A stretch of 64,000 nucleotides of DNA from Clostridiales bacterium. GTDB taxonomy: Bacteria > Bacillota > Clostridia > Christensenellales > Borkfalkiaceae. The stretch covers positions 23,733 through 87,732 of the forward strand of contig DPGH01000013.1 in the NCBI GenBank assembly GCA_003523255.1. Reading direction: 5' to 3'. The first letter of the stretch is position 1, and every line of letters starts with the position of its first letter. Below are positions 40,688 to 49,417 of the stretch, piece by piece. A program made the position numbers and the translations under genes. The notes under the pieces were generated by a model. The model did not search any database and had not been told where the DNA came from. It saw only the letters and a list, made by a program, of their open reading frames with translations.

Positions 40688-42247
40688 TTATTTCGCCTCT
40701 TCTATCCCTGCGGATTTAAGAAAGCGCTTAAAGCCTTTTAAGCCGTTTTCGTCCTTTTTGAACACCGCCGTATTGCCGAGTATCTTTTTGCAAACGTCGT
40801 TTACCTCCCCGATAACGCGCGCGTCCGCCGCGGCTTTGTCTTTGCAAAGCCCCTCGGAATACAGTTTTTTAATCATGTTTCTGTGAACGTAAAGGTCGTT
40901 ATTCTCTTTCGCGAGGGCGGCTTCGTCGTAAGCGGCATTGCCGCAAAGAATATCCGCTATCGCGTTTAACTGGCGTTTAAGCCTGCCAGGGAGAATATAC
41001 AAACCCATCGCCTCGATAAGCCCTATACCCTCTTTTTTAATGTTGTGATATTCGGGATGAGCGTGGAATACGCCGTCGGGATACTCTTCGCTCGTGATAT
41101 TGTTTCTTAAAATAAGGTCGAAAACGTACTTGTTACCGTCTTTTCTGAGGACGGGTGCAAGCGTGTTGTGCGGCGTGCCGTCCGTTTCCGCGATAATGCC
41201 GCAGCTCTCGTCGCTGAAAACTTTCCACGCGGCGATTACGTCTTTAGCAAGATTACCGGCCGCCTCAGCGTCGTCGCTTTCTATTCTTACAACGCTGTTA
41301 TACCAGTCGGCAATACCGACTTTAACGTTTTTATATTTAGGCGCGGTAAATTCGCCCGCCGCCTTGTCGTAAGGCGCTTTGTGCATAGGCATTAAATGCC
41401 CGCCGCCCTGAAAATGCTCGTGATTGAGTATCGACCCGCCGACTATCGGAAGCGCGGCGTTAGAACCTATCATATAGTTAGGGAAAAAGTTTATAAAATC
41501 GATAAGTTTATCTATCGTGTCGGAAGCCACGTGCATAGGCGTATGATTTTCGCTTATGGCGATTAAATGTTCGTTAAAATACGCGTAAGGCGAATACTGC
41601 ACGAACCATTTTTCGCCGCCCATGGTAAGCGACACGGTACGTATGTTTTCTCTCGCAGGGTGGGTAGCCGTGCCTTTGTATCCCTCGTTTTCTTTACACA
41701 AAAAACATGCGGGGTATTTGCTTTTTTTAGGCGCGGTTTTAGAAAGCAGTTTTGCAATTTCTTTATTGTCTTTTTCAGGTTTGGAGAGGTTTACGGTTAT
41801 TTCGAGATACCTGTCCCCGTCCGGGCATTCCCATATAAGGTTGCGACCGATTGCCGTTTTTTGAACGTAATTGTTTTTTATCGATAAATCGTAAAAATAT
41901 TCGCACGCCTTTTCTATGCCGCTTTCCTCTTTTATCCTGCGGAATTCCGAGTTCACGACCGAAGGAAGCGGCGATAATATGCCGAAAATATAAGTGCTGT
42001 AAAGGTTCTCGAGTCCGGGCTCGATAAAGCCTTTTTCTACGCCGAGTTTTTCGATTTCGGCGGTGAGTTCGTCGGGAACGGTAAACGTTTCAACCCGAGA
42101 AATGTCTTCGTCGCCGGAGTACGGCTCGTCCTCGTCAAACTCGCGGAGAAGAATATTTCTGAAATATATCTCGTCCCTCGGGTTTAGGTGCAAAAACTTT
42201 TCGGCGTACCTTAAAAGTTTTTCGATCAGCAGTTTTCCGTCAGTCAT
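40688..42247 (-). CDS. galT: UDP-glucose--hexose-1-phosphate uridylyltransferase
   Basis: 519 residues from ATG 42247 (AAGGAG site). It belongs to the Gram-positive GalT family (class II): LLRYAEKFLHLNPRDEIYFRNILL at the start, WFVQYSPYAYFNEHLIAISENHTPM, GGSILNHEHFQGGGH (active-site His region) and VFHAHPEYHNIKKEGIGLIEAMGL. It transfers UMP between UDP-glucose and galactose-1-phosphate. Transcribed upstream of galE and 10 bases after the THUMP methyltransferase gene. Confidence 0.95.
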   Translation of the reverse strand: MTDGKLLIEKLLRYAEKFLHLNPRDEIYFRNILLREFDEDEPYSGDEDISRVETFTVPDELTAEIEKLGVEKGFIEPGLENLYSTYIFGILSPLPSVVNSEFRRIKEESGIEKACEYFYDLSIKNNYVQKTAIGRNLIWECPDGDRYLEITVNLSKPEKDNKEIAKLLSKTAPKKSKYPACFLCKENEGYKGTATHPARENIRTVSLTMGGEKWFVQYSPYAYFNEHLIAISENHTPMHVASDTIDKLIDFINFFPNYMIGSNAALPIVGGSILNHEHFQGGGHLMPMHKAPYDKAAGEFTAPKYKNVKVGIADWYNSVVRIESDDAEAAGNLAKDVIAAWKVFSDESCGIIAETDGTPHNTLAPVLRKDGNKYVFDLILRNNITSEEYPDGVFHAHPEYHNIKKEGIGLIEAMGLYILPGRLKRQLNAIADILCGNAAYDEAALAKENNDLYVHRNMIKKLYSEGLCKDKAAADARVIGEVNDVCKKILGNTAVFKKDENGLKGFKRFLKSAGIEEAK

Positions 42248-42257
42248 TGTTTTCTCC

Positions 42258-43424
42258 TTATACGCCACCCTGAACGGTTGGCTTTTTGGTTTTATAATAA
42301 TAGTAAAACTCGCATTCTTTTTCGGAATTATAGAGTTTTTTGGTTCTGTCCGCGCGCCTGCCGAAAGCCTTTTCGAAGCCTTTGTCGCTCGTTATCAGAA
42401 ACAACGACCAGTCGTCGAGTTTTTTAAACGCCTTGCCGAGTTCCGAATAACACTCTCTCGCGGCTTTTCTGTCGTACACGCGCTCGCCGTAAGGCGGGTT
42501 GGTAACTATCGTTCCGCGCGACTCTCTTTCGCACAATTCCGCCACCGGGCGAACTTTGAATTTAACGTTGTCTTTTACGCCCGCCCCTTCCGCGTGGCGG
42601 TTTGCAAGGTCGACCGCTTTTTTATCTATATCGTACCCGTATAAAACTACGTTTTTATCACGCCTTTCGCCGTCTTTCGCTTCTTCAAACGCGCTCGCAA
42701 ACGCGCTTTTATCGAACTCCTTCCATTCGTTAAAAGCAAACCTGCGGTTTATGCCCGGAGCAATGCCGAGCGCGATGCGCGCCGCTTCTATAACGATGGT
42801 ACCCGACCCAGCGAACGGGTCGCAAAACGGGTCTTTATAATAAAAATCGCTCATTAAAAGCAAGCCGCTCGCAAGCGTTTCTTTTATCGGGGCGATACCG
42901 ACGAGTTCACGATACCCCCTTTTATGCAAACCTTTGCCGCTTGTATCCAAAAGCAAGGTAAAAACGTTTTTATAAAGCCGGAATTCTACGTGATGCTCTG
43001 CGCCGCATTCGGGTAAACGGTTTAATCCGTATACCGCACACAACCTGTCGGCAATCGCCTTTTTTACAACGCCCTGCGTTGCCGAAACGGCGAAAAGTTC
43101 GCTTTTAACGCATCTGCCGTTTACGGTAATCGCCGCGTCTTTCGGTAAAAACCGTTCGAGCAAAAGCGATTTTACGCCGTCGTAAACGTTGTCGAAAGAC
43201 GTTGCCTCAAACTCGCCGAGTTTAACGTATACTCTGTCGGCGGTCCTTAAATTTATATTGCACCGCGCAACGTCTTTTGCGGTGCCGGAAAAAGATATGC
43301 CGCCGTTTATAGCGGGCGATTCGGGCAAAGACAGCCTTTTAAGTTCGCTTTTAAGCGTTCTTTCGAGTCCCGAAGCGCACGTCGCGACTATATCGAAATT
43401 ACCGCTCCAATCACATTTTTCCAT
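42258..43424 (-). CDS. THUMP-domain class I SAM-dependent RNA methyltransferase
   Basis: A 388-residue protein with an N-terminal THUMP RNA-binding domain (VATCASGLERTLKSELKRL; RVYVKLGEFEATSFDNVYDGVK), the linker LLLDTSGKGLHKRGYR, SAM motif DPFAGSGTIVIEAARIALG and catalytic TNPPYGER. This is the RlmK/L-N or YpsC family modifying guanine N2 in 23S rRNA or tRNA. It leads an operon with galT-galE, a link without an obvious functional reason. Confidence 0.92.
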   Translation of the reverse strand: MEKCDWSGNFDIVATCASGLERTLKSELKRLSLPESPAINGGISFSGTAKDVARCNINLRTADRVYVKLGEFEATSFDNVYDGVKSLLLERFLPKDAAITVNGRCVKSELFAVSATQGVVKKAIADRLCAVYGLNRLPECGAEHHVEFRLYKNVFTLLLDTSGKGLHKRGYRELVGIAPIKETLASGLLLMSDFYYKDPFCDPFAGSGTIVIEAARIALGIAPGINRRFAFNEWKEFDKSAFASAFEEAKDGERRDKNVVLYGYDIDKKAVDLANRHAEGAGVKDNVKFKVRPVAELCERESRGTIVTNPPYGERVYDRKAARECYSELGKAFKKLDDWSLFLITSDKGFEKAFGRRADRTKKLYNSEKECEFYYYYKTKKPTVQGGV

Positions 43425-43598
43425 TACGGTTTTATTTTAACTTATGCCGCTTAATTTTGCAAGCGTTTTTACAAATTCAAGAGATTAAAAAGCGGAAATT
43501 TTAGGTCTTTTTTTTTGCCCGCGCCTTTTCTTAAAACAAAGCCCGCGAGAAAATGAAATCTACGCGCGGATTTTCGGTAAAATTTTTCATTTTTTCTC

Positions 43599-43627
43599 TT
43601 GTAAAATATTACGTGGTATGCTAAAAT
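43599..43627 (+). promoter_or_regulatory. Candidate promoter of the rhamnose operon
   Basis: A -35-like TTGTAA (43599-43604), 17-base spacer, -10 TAAAAT (43622-43627), 30 bases before the rhaB start. No operator or cre-like site could be named with confidence around it. Confidence 0.55.
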
Positions 43628-43657
43628 GAAAATATCGAAACTATACAAGGTGCATAA

Positions 43658-44971
43658 ATGAAAAATATTCACATAGCGGTTGACCTCGGCGCTTCGAGCG
43701 GCAGGCTCATCGCGGGTTACGACGGAAAAGAGGGACTTATCACCGAAGAAATACACCGTTTCGGTAACGGCGTCAAAAAAGAAAACGGAAGCCTCGTTTG
43801 GGATATTGACTCGATTTTTAACGAAATCGTTACGGGACTAAAAAAATGCTTTGAAAAGTATGCTGAAATAGACAGCCTTGCGATAGACAGTTGGGGTGTG
43901 GACTACGCCCTGATTAAAGACGGCAAAGCGATTAAACCCGTTTACGCTTATCGCGACGGGAGAACCGAATCCGCAATCAAAGCGGTGCACGGAATTATTC
44001 CGTTTGAAAAACTTTACGAGCGCACCGGCATATCTTTTCAGCCGTTTAACACGGTTTATCAGTTATACGCCGATAAACTTAACGGCAGATTGCACGAAGC
44101 GGACGCGTTTTTGATGATACCCGAATATTTAAATTACCTTCTTACCGGCGTAATGAAAAAGGAATACACTAACGCTTCTACCACGGGGCTTGTAAACGCC
44201 GAAACGAAGGAATTCGACAAAGAGATAATTTCCGCGCTCAGGCTTAACGAAAAACTCTTTACCCCCCTTTCGGACGGAGGAGAAACGGTCGGCAATTTAA
44301 AACCCGAAATAGCCGAAAAAGTCGGCGGCAACCTTACCGTTAAACTCTGTCTTTCTCACGATACGGCAAGCGCGTTTTATACGGCAAGCAAACTCGGCGG
44401 CAAACGCTCCGCCCTTCTTTCGAGCGGCACGTGGTCGTTGCTCGGCACGGTTACCGATGTTTTGCACAACGGACAAAACGCGAGAGAATGCGGGTTTACC
44501 AACGAGGGCGGCTACAAAAGGACTTTCCGTTTTTTGAAAAACATAATGGGTATGTGGGTGGTAAACAACGCCGCGAAAGAGTGCGGCCTTTCCCCGAAAG
44601 ACTTTTGCGACGAGGCGGAAAGCAGTGAATACAATTACACCGTAAACGTAAACGATGCGGAATTTTTCGCGCCGGAAAGCATGACGGAAGCGATAAAAGC
44701 CCACCTTAAAAAGTCGGGCGCGCCCGCCCCGAAAAGCACCGCAGACCTTGCGAGTTGCGTTATATACAGCCTCGCAAAATCTTATGCGGAAAGCGTTAAG
44801 GAAATGGAGAAAATCGCCGGACAAACGTTTGACGATATAGTTATAGTCGGCGGCGGAGCGAAAAATAAAACGCTTAACGCGCTGACCGAAAAATTCTCGG
44901 GCAAAAAAGTAATCGCCGAGCCGATAGAAGCGACGGCGATAGGAAATATTTTAATACAAAGAGGAGAATAA
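43658..44971 (+). CDS. rhaB: Rhamnulokinase
   Basis: A 437-residue FGGY-family sugar kinase with the rhamnulokinase signatures VDLGASSGRLIAGY, LAIDSWGVDYALI, AYRDGRT, ERTGISFQPFNTVYQL, SHDTASAFYT, SSGTWSLLG and IVGGGAKNKTLN. It phosphorylates L-rhamnulose. It is somewhat shorter than the ~480 residues usual for E. coli RhaB, but all motifs are in place. First gene of the operon, with rhaA 3 bases after its stop. Confidence 0.93.
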   Translation: MKNIHIAVDLGASSGRLIAGYDGKEGLITEEIHRFGNGVKKENGSLVWDIDSIFNEIVTGLKKCFEKYAEIDSLAIDSWGVDYALIKDGKAIKPVYAYRDGRTESAIKAVHGIIPFEKLYERTGISFQPFNTVYQLYADKLNGRLHEADAFLMIPEYLNYLLTGVMKKEYTNASTTGLVNAETKEFDKEIISALRLNEKLFTPLSDGGETVGNLKPEIAEKVGGNLTVKLCLSHDTASAFYTASKLGGKRSALLSSGTWSLLGTVTDVLHNGQNARECGFTNEGGYKRTFRFLKNIMGMWVVNNAAKECGLSPKDFCDEAESSEYNYTVNVNDAEFFAPESMTEAIKAHLKKSGAPAPKSTADLASCVIYSLAKSYAESVKEMEKIAGQTFDDIVIVGGGAKNKTLNALTEKFSGKKVIAEPIEATAIGNILIQRGE

Positions 44972-44974
44972 GTT

Positions 44975-46207
44975 ATGAATTCAATTTTCGAATACGCGAA
45001 AGCGGAATACGCCAAAATCGGCGTGGACGTAGAAGACGCGCTTAACACGGTCAAAAACGTACCCGTTTCCGTTCACTGCTGGCAAGCGGACGACGTTGTG
45101 GGCTTTGACGCGGGGCTCGGCACTTCGGGCGGAATAATGGCTACCGGCAATTACCCCGGGAGAGCAACCTGCCCCGACGAACTTTTTTGCGACCTTGAAA
45201 AGGTGTTTTCGCTCGTACCGGGCAAAAAGAAACTAAACGTGCACGCATGCTATGCGATAAGCGAAAAACCCGTCGGAAGAAACGAAATCGAGCCGAAACA
45301 TTTTAAGCCGTACGTAGACTTTGCCTTAAAGCACGGCATAGGGCTCGACTTTAACCCGACCTTTTTCGGACACCCGATGGTTAAAAACAACTTAACCCTT
45401 TCCTCTCCCGACGAGAGTGTAAGAAATTACTGGATAGAACACGGTAAACGTTGTTTGAAAATCGCGGAATACTTTGCCGAAAAAACCGGTGTGCCCTGCG
45501 TAATGAACATATGGATACCCGACGGATATAAAGACATACCCGCGGACAGGCTTTCGCCGAGAGCGCGTTTTAAAGCCTCGCTCGACGAGATACTTTCGGT
45601 TCCGTACGACAAGAAAAAAGTTTACGTTACGCTCGAATCGAAAGTTTTCGGCATCGGACTTGAAAGCTACACGGTAGGCAGTGCGGAATTCTGCCTCTCC
45701 TACTCCGATTACAAACATATTACCCCGCTTATGGACAACGGGCATTATCACCCGACTGAAGTCGTAAGCGACAAAATCTCTTCTCTCTTATTGTTTAACG
45801 AAAAAATAGCGTTGCACGTTACGCGCCCCGTGCGCTGGGACAGCGACCACGTGGTGCGACTTGACGACGAAACGAAAGAAATCGCGAAAGAAATAGTGAG
45901 AAACGACGCATTGGACAGAGTATTTATAGCGACCGACTATTTCGACGCGAGCATAAACAGAATTTCGGCGTTCGTAACCGGACTGCGCGCTGTTCAGCAA
46001 AGTTTGCTTTTAGCGCTTTTAGAGCCGAACGATAAGATGAAAAAACTGCAAAACGATGACCTTACCTCGCTTATGGCGATGCAGGAAAGTCTTAAAACCA
46101 TGCCCTTCGGCATTGTCTGGGACGAATACTTGAAAAGAGAAAACGTAGTTAAGGACTACATGCCCGAAGTTAAAGAATACGAAAAAACAACTATAAACAG
46201 AAAATAA
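44975..46207 (+). CDS. rhaA: L-rhamnose isomerase
   Basis: A 410-residue metal-dependent isomerase (L-rhamnose to L-rhamnulose): SVHCWQADDVVGFD at the N-terminus, GIGLDFNPTFFGHPM, IPDGYKDIPADRLSPR, and metal ligands in ESKVFGIGLESYTVGS, LLDNGHYHPTE-like MDNGHYHPTE and RPVRWDSDHVV. Full length for the family. Ribosome binding site GAGGAG at the end of rhaB. Confidence 0.96.
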   Translation: MNSIFEYAKAEYAKIGVDVEDALNTVKNVPVSVHCWQADDVVGFDAGLGTSGGIMATGNYPGRATCPDELFCDLEKVFSLVPGKKKLNVHACYAISEKPVGRNEIEPKHFKPYVDFALKHGIGLDFNPTFFGHPMVKNNLTLSSPDESVRNYWIEHGKRCLKIAEYFAEKTGVPCVMNIWIPDGYKDIPADRLSPRARFKASLDEILSVPYDKKKVYVTLESKVFGIGLESYTVGSAEFCLSYSDYKHITPLMDNGHYHPTEVVSDKISSLLLFNEKIALHVTRPVRWDSDHVVRLDDETKEIAKEIVRNDALDRVFIATDYFDASINRISAFVTGLRAVQQSLLLALLEPNDKMKKLQNDDLTSLMAMQESLKTMPFGIVWDEYLKRENVVKDYMPEVKEYEKTTINRK

Positions 46208-46217
46208 GGAGAAATTT

Positions 46218-47036
46218 ATGAAAGACGTATTAAAAGCACCCTTCCTTACGGAAGCGACGAGATTGCTTACCAACTCTTACAGACTCGGCTGGGACGAACG
46301 TAACGGCGGCAATCTTTCTTACCTTTTAAAAGAAGAAGATTATGCCGAATATATTTCCGGCGAAGTGATTCGCACTATCCCGATGAATTTTTACGCGCCC
46401 GAACTTATCGGCAAAGTGTTTTTGGTAACCGGCACGGGCAAATATTTCAGAAACGCGGAAATCGACCCCGAAACCAACCTCGGCGTTATACGCGTTGCAA
46501 AAGACGGTAAAACTGCCGAACTGTTATGGGGATATAAAGACGGCGGCAAGTTTACGAGCGAACTGCCCGCACACCTTATGACGCACGTGGAAAGGCTTAA
46601 AATCGACGCAAACCACAGAGTTGTCATGCACTGCCACCCGACCTACACCATCGCCATGACCATATGCGAAGATTTGGACGAAAAAGAATTTACCAAAAAA
46701 CTTTGGCGCGCGAATACCGAAGACGTAGTTGTTTTTCCCGAGGGCGTTGCGGTTCTCCCCTGGCGGCTTTGCGGCACTAACGAAATAGGCAGAGAAACAG
46801 CCGACAAAATGAAAGATTATCGCGTGGTAATATGGGCGATACACGGCACTTTCGGCACGGGTTCTTCGCTTGACGAGGCTTTCGGCCTTATCGAAACGGT
46901 TGAAAAAACCGCACAAATTTATATGACAGCAAAACAGTACGGCATTAAAAACACCATTACCGACGAGCAACTTTTACAACTTGCCGAATTCTGGCACGTA
47001 GAAGGCAAAATCAAAAAAGGTTGGTTAAACTTTTAA
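46218..47036 (+). CDS. rhaD: Rhamnulose-1-phosphate aldolase
   Basis: A 272-residue class II aldolase: RLGWDERNGGNLSYLL, the glycine-rich LVTGTGKYFRN, HVMHCHP-type metal site VVMHCHPTYTIAMT, WAIHGTFGTGSSLDEAF and C-terminal HVEGKIKKGW. It splits rhamnulose-1-phosphate to dihydroxyacetone phosphate and lactaldehyde. With rhaB and rhaA it completes core rhamnose breakdown; transporter, mutarotase and regulator are not in the window. Confidence 0.95.
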   Translation: MKDVLKAPFLTEATRLLTNSYRLGWDERNGGNLSYLLKEEDYAEYISGEVIRTIPMNFYAPELIGKVFLVTGTGKYFRNAEIDPETNLGVIRVAKDGKTAELLWGYKDGGKFTSELPAHLMTHVERLKIDANHRVVMHCHPTYTIAMTICEDLDEKEFTKKLWRANTEDVVVFPEGVAVLPWRLCGTNEIGRETADKMKDYRVVIWAIHGTFGTGSSLDEAFGLIETVEKTAQIYMTAKQYGIKNTITDEQLLQLAEFWHVEGKIKKGWLNF

Positions 47037-47060
47037 TTTGCCTTTTGAAACGCAAAAGTT

Positions 47061-47097
47061 AACCCCGCCCTGCAAAATTACGCCGGGCGGGGTTTTA
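47061..47097 (+). terminator. Intrinsic terminator of the rhamnose operon
   Basis: A 10-bp GC-rich stem (47061-47070 with 47085-47094) followed by TTTT, 24 bases after the rhaD stop. Confidence 0.9.
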
Positions 47098-47142
47098 TTT
47101 TCGATTTATTTTTACGCAATCGATTTTCTTTTATGCGCAGAC

Positions 47143-47688
47143 TTATTTATTGAAATATCTTTTCAAAAGTCCTTCAAACGCTTTGCCGTGGCGGGCTTCG
47201 TCGCGAGCCATTTCGTGAACGGTATCGTGTATGGCGTCGAGACCTAATTCTTTGGCCTTTTTAGCAAGCGCGGTTTTGCCTGCGGTTGCGCCGTTTTCGG
47301 CGTCTACGCGCATTTCAAGATTTTTCTTTGTGGAGTCGGTTACCACCTCGCCGAGAAGTTCGGCGAATTTTGCCGCGTGTTCGGCTTCTTCAAACGCCGC
47401 TTTCTCCCAGTATAAACCTATTTCGGGATACCCCTCTCTGTGCGCTACGCGCGCCATTGCAAGATACATGCCGACTTCGGTGCATTCACCCGTAAAGTTT
47501 TGACGAAGTCCTTCTAAAATTTCCTCGTCAACGCCTTGAGCAACGCCCACTACGTGCTCCGCCGCCCAGGTTTTATCCTCGCCCTGCTCCTTGAATTTAG
47601 ATGCGGGCGCATGGCACTGCGGGCAAAATTCCGGCGGATTATCCCCCTCGTGTACGTAACCGCATACGCTGCAAACGAATTTTTTCAT
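47143..47688 (-). CDS. Rubrerythrin, rubredoxin-first type
   Basis: A 181-residue protein with an N-terminal rubredoxin knuckle pair (C-S-V-C-G at 6-10 and C-P-Q-C at 22-25) followed by a ferritin-like four-helix domain with Glu/His diiron ligands ([48 protein letters not shown]). This reversed order is typical of clostridial reverse rubrerythrins, which reduce H2O2 as the end of an NADH peroxidase chain. It follows a Fur/PerR-type gene by 23 bases, so it is probably peroxide- or metal-regulated. Confidence 0.93.
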   Translation of the reverse strand: MKKFVCSVCGYVHEGDNPPEFCPQCHAPASKFKEQGEDKTWAAEHVVGVAQGVDEEILEGLRQNFTGECTEVGMYLAMARVAHREGYPEIGLYWEKAAFEEAEHAAKFAELLGEVVTDSTKKNLEMRVDAENGATAGKTALAKKAKELGLDAIHDTVHEMARDEARHGKAFEGLLKRYFNK

Positions 47689-47711
47689 TGTCTTTTTCTC
47701 CTTTTAAATAA

Positions 47712-48083
47712 TTATTTATCTTTTTGACAGTCTTTACAAAGACCGTAAAAAACCAACTTTTCACCCGTTACTTTTAAACCGAGTTTTTTAAGCGCGCTCT
47801 CGTCGGCGACTTTATCGAACACGTCGACTATTTTACCGCACCCCCTGCATATAAAATGCGCATGTGGCGAAATATCGCCGTCGTAACGAATTTTTTTATC
47901 TTCCGTTTCGAGAGTGTCTATCTCTCCGCTTTCCGAAAGATTTTTCAGGTTACGATATACCGTACCCAAACTCACGGTTTCATCCTTTTCTCTCACGGCG
48001 TCGTATATCATGTCGGCGGTGGGGTGGTCTTTTCTGCTTTTAATGTTTTCTATTATAAGCTCTCTTTGTCTTGAATACCTCAA
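47712..48083 (-). CDS. Fur-family regulator (PerR-like)
   Basis: 123 residues from a TTG at 48083 (LRYSRQRELIIENI), which has AGGAGG 7 bases upstream; longer frames upstream have no such site. The winged helix (HPTADMIYDAVRE, SLGTVYRNLKNLSESGEI) and the C-terminal metal part with HAHFICRGCGKIVD and a second cysteine pair (CKDCQ) are those of Fur/PerR. Heading an operon with rubrerythrin, PerR (peroxide sensing) is the most likely role. A Fur-box palindrome lies in its promoter. Confidence 0.9.
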   Translation of the reverse strand: MRYSRQRELIIENIKSRKDHPTADMIYDAVREKDETVSLGTVYRNLKNLSESGEIDTLETEDKKIRYDGDISPHAHFICRGCGKIVDVFDKVADESALKKLGLKVTGEKLVFYGLCKDCQKDK

Positions 48084-48160
48084 CCCTTTACCTCCTTTAC
48101 GCGCATAGCCGTTATGTTGCCGCTTTAACAAAATTAAACGTTGCGTTATTTTATAACAAG

Positions 48161-48175
48161 TAATGATTATCATTA
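48161..48175 (-). promoter_or_regulatory. Fur/PerR box (7-1-7 palindrome)
   Basis: TAATGATTATCATTA is a perfect 7-1-7 inverted repeat matching the core of the Fur box, in the AT-rich promoter region about 80 bases upstream of the Fur-family start. It suggests autoregulation of the regulator-rubrerythrin operon. Confidence 0.85.
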
Positions 48176-48263
48176 TTATATATTATAATATTCGGGTTGT
48201 CAAGCGTTTTTATAAAATTTTTTAAAAACCCCGCCGGCGTTTAATAAAGCAAGCGATAAAAAG

Positions 48264-48295
48264 GCGTACCCGTGGATTTTTACTTTCGGGTACGC
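48264..48295 (-). terminator. Intrinsic terminator of the small XRE gene
   Basis: An 8-bp stem (48264-48271 with 48288-48295), followed on the minus strand by TTTTT, 31 bases after the stop of the XRE gene. Confidence 0.8.
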
Positions 48296-48326
48296 TATAA
48301 ATATATAGATTTGTTGCAAAATGCGG

Positions 48327-48530
48327 TTATTTTTCAAGTCCCGCAAGATAGTCTATGCTTACGCCGAAAAATTCCGCCAAACGAATCAGATTGACGAGCG
48401 ACGGCTCGCACGAATCGTTTTCCCACAGACTTATGACCGATTTGCCTACCCCTATCGATTTTGCGAGAGCGATTTGCCCTAACCCTTTTTCAAGCCGAAG
48501 GGTTTTAAGCCTTTCTCCGAAAGTTTCCAT
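48327..48530 (-). CDS. Small XRE-family regulator
   Basis: A 67-residue stand-alone helix-turn-helix (FGERLKTLRLEKGLGQIALAKSIGVGKSVISLWENDSCEPSLVNLIRLAEFFGVSIDYL), of the Cro/CI type. Divergent from a small 2-TM protein gene; three TTCCCA half-sites lie in the 84-base gap, so it probably represses both genes. Confidence 0.85.
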   Translation of the reverse strand: METFGERLKTLRLEKGLGQIALAKSIGVGKSVISLWENDSCEPSLVNLIRLAEFFGVSIDYLAGLEK

Positions 48531-48538
48531 ATAAGAAA

Positions 48539-48575
48539 TTTTCCCACAATAATGGGAAAAATACTTAACTTCCCA
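48539..48575. promoter_or_regulatory. Candidate XRE operator with three TTCCCA half-sites
   Basis: A perfect inverted repeat TTTTCCCA (48539-48546) / TGGGAAAA (48553-48560) and a third copy TTCCCA at 48570-48575, in the gap between the divergent XRE and 2-TM genes. The array covers the likely -35 region of the rightward promoter, whose -10 TATAAT is at 48587-48592. Confidence 0.7.
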
Positions 48576-48614
48576 TTTAATGAGAATATAATATTTTAAA
48601 AAGGAGTGTTTACT

Positions 48615-48821
48615 ATGGAAAAGTCAGAATTAGGGTTTTTACTCGGGTTCTTTTTCGGTATATTAGGGCTTTTGGGGTTACTTTCATGCACCGAACAATA
48701 TGAGAAAGACGAGTTTATGTCCGGCTGGTGGAAGAGTTTTATTATATCGATAATTATCGGCATAATTCTCGTTGCGGTAGTGTGTTGCGGCACTTGTGCG
48801 GCATACGCCACATATCGTTAA
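48615..48821 (+). CDS. Small two-TM membrane protein
   Basis: 68 residues from ATG 48615 (AAGGAG 8 bases upstream): a first hydrophobic segment (LGFLLGFFFGILGLLGLLSC), a charged loop (YEKDEFMSGWWKS) and a second, cysteine-containing segment (FIISIIIGIILVAVVCCGTCAAY). Under the likely control of the divergent XRE gene. Not recognised; could be an envelope-stress or toxin-like peptide. Confidence 0.6.
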   Translation: MEKSELGFLLGFFFGILGLLGLLSCTEQYEKDEFMSGWWKSFIISIIIGIILVAVVCCGTCAAYATYR

Positions 48822-48864
48822 ATTTAACCACCGTCAGGCGTTAAAGACGAATAAGCGGTTATAC

Positions 48865-48908
48865 AAATAAAGCGGAAGCGAGACTTTTGCCTCGCTTCCG
48901 CTTTATTT
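48865..48908. terminator. Bidirectional intrinsic terminator
   Basis: An 18-bp perfect stem (48865-48882 with 48891-48908) with A/T ends, between the convergent 2-TM protein gene and the flavodoxin gene. Confidence 0.93.
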
Positions 48909-48922
48909 AGCTATCGATAAAA

Positions 48923-49399
48923 TCAAAGTACTGCGTTAAGCCACTTTTTTATATCTTCGTCCGTGGCGCGGTTTAATACTTTGCCGGGCCTCCATTTTAC
49001 CGAATTATCGCATAAAGTTTTTAGCACGCTTTCGGTTTTTCCGAGTCCGCTGCCGCCCGAAGTTGCAAACACCGCAACGGTTTTGCCGGATAAATCGACG
49101 CCTTCGATAAAAGTGTTTACAATCGTAGGTGCAACGTACCACCATACGGGAAAGCCTATCAATACCGCGTCGTAACAAGAAACGTCAGGAAGTTTACCGG
49201 CGATTTGCGGACGCGACGACGGGTCTTTCATCTCTACGCTACTACGACTTTTGTCGTTCGTCCAGTCGAGGTCTGCTTCCGTATAAGGGATAAGTGGTGC
49301 GATTTCGTAAATATCCGCACCTGCGATTTTTGCTACTCTTTCGGCGGTTTTTCGGGTTACGCCGCTTGCCGAAAAATACGCTACCAAAATTTTACTCAT
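48923..49399 (-). CDS. Flavodoxin
   Basis: A 158-residue FMN-binding electron carrier: phosphate loop YFSASGVTRKTAE, LIGFPVWWYVAPTIVN (flavin-flanking Trp) and FATSGGSGLG. This is the flavodoxin_4-like form that resembles small NAD(P)H-quinone reductase partners. Gene stands before the VanZ-like gene in the same direction with an 18-base gap. Confidence 0.9.
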   Translation of the reverse strand: MSKILVAYFSASGVTRKTAERVAKIAGADIYEIAPLIPYTEADLDWTNDKSRSSVEMKDPSSRPQIAGKLPDVSCYDAVLIGFPVWWYVAPTIVNTFIEGVDLSGKTVAVFATSGGSGLGKTESVLKTLCDNSVKWRPGKVLNRATDEDIKKWLNAVL

Positions 49400-49417
49400 A
49401 TATCTGCCTCCTAAAAT

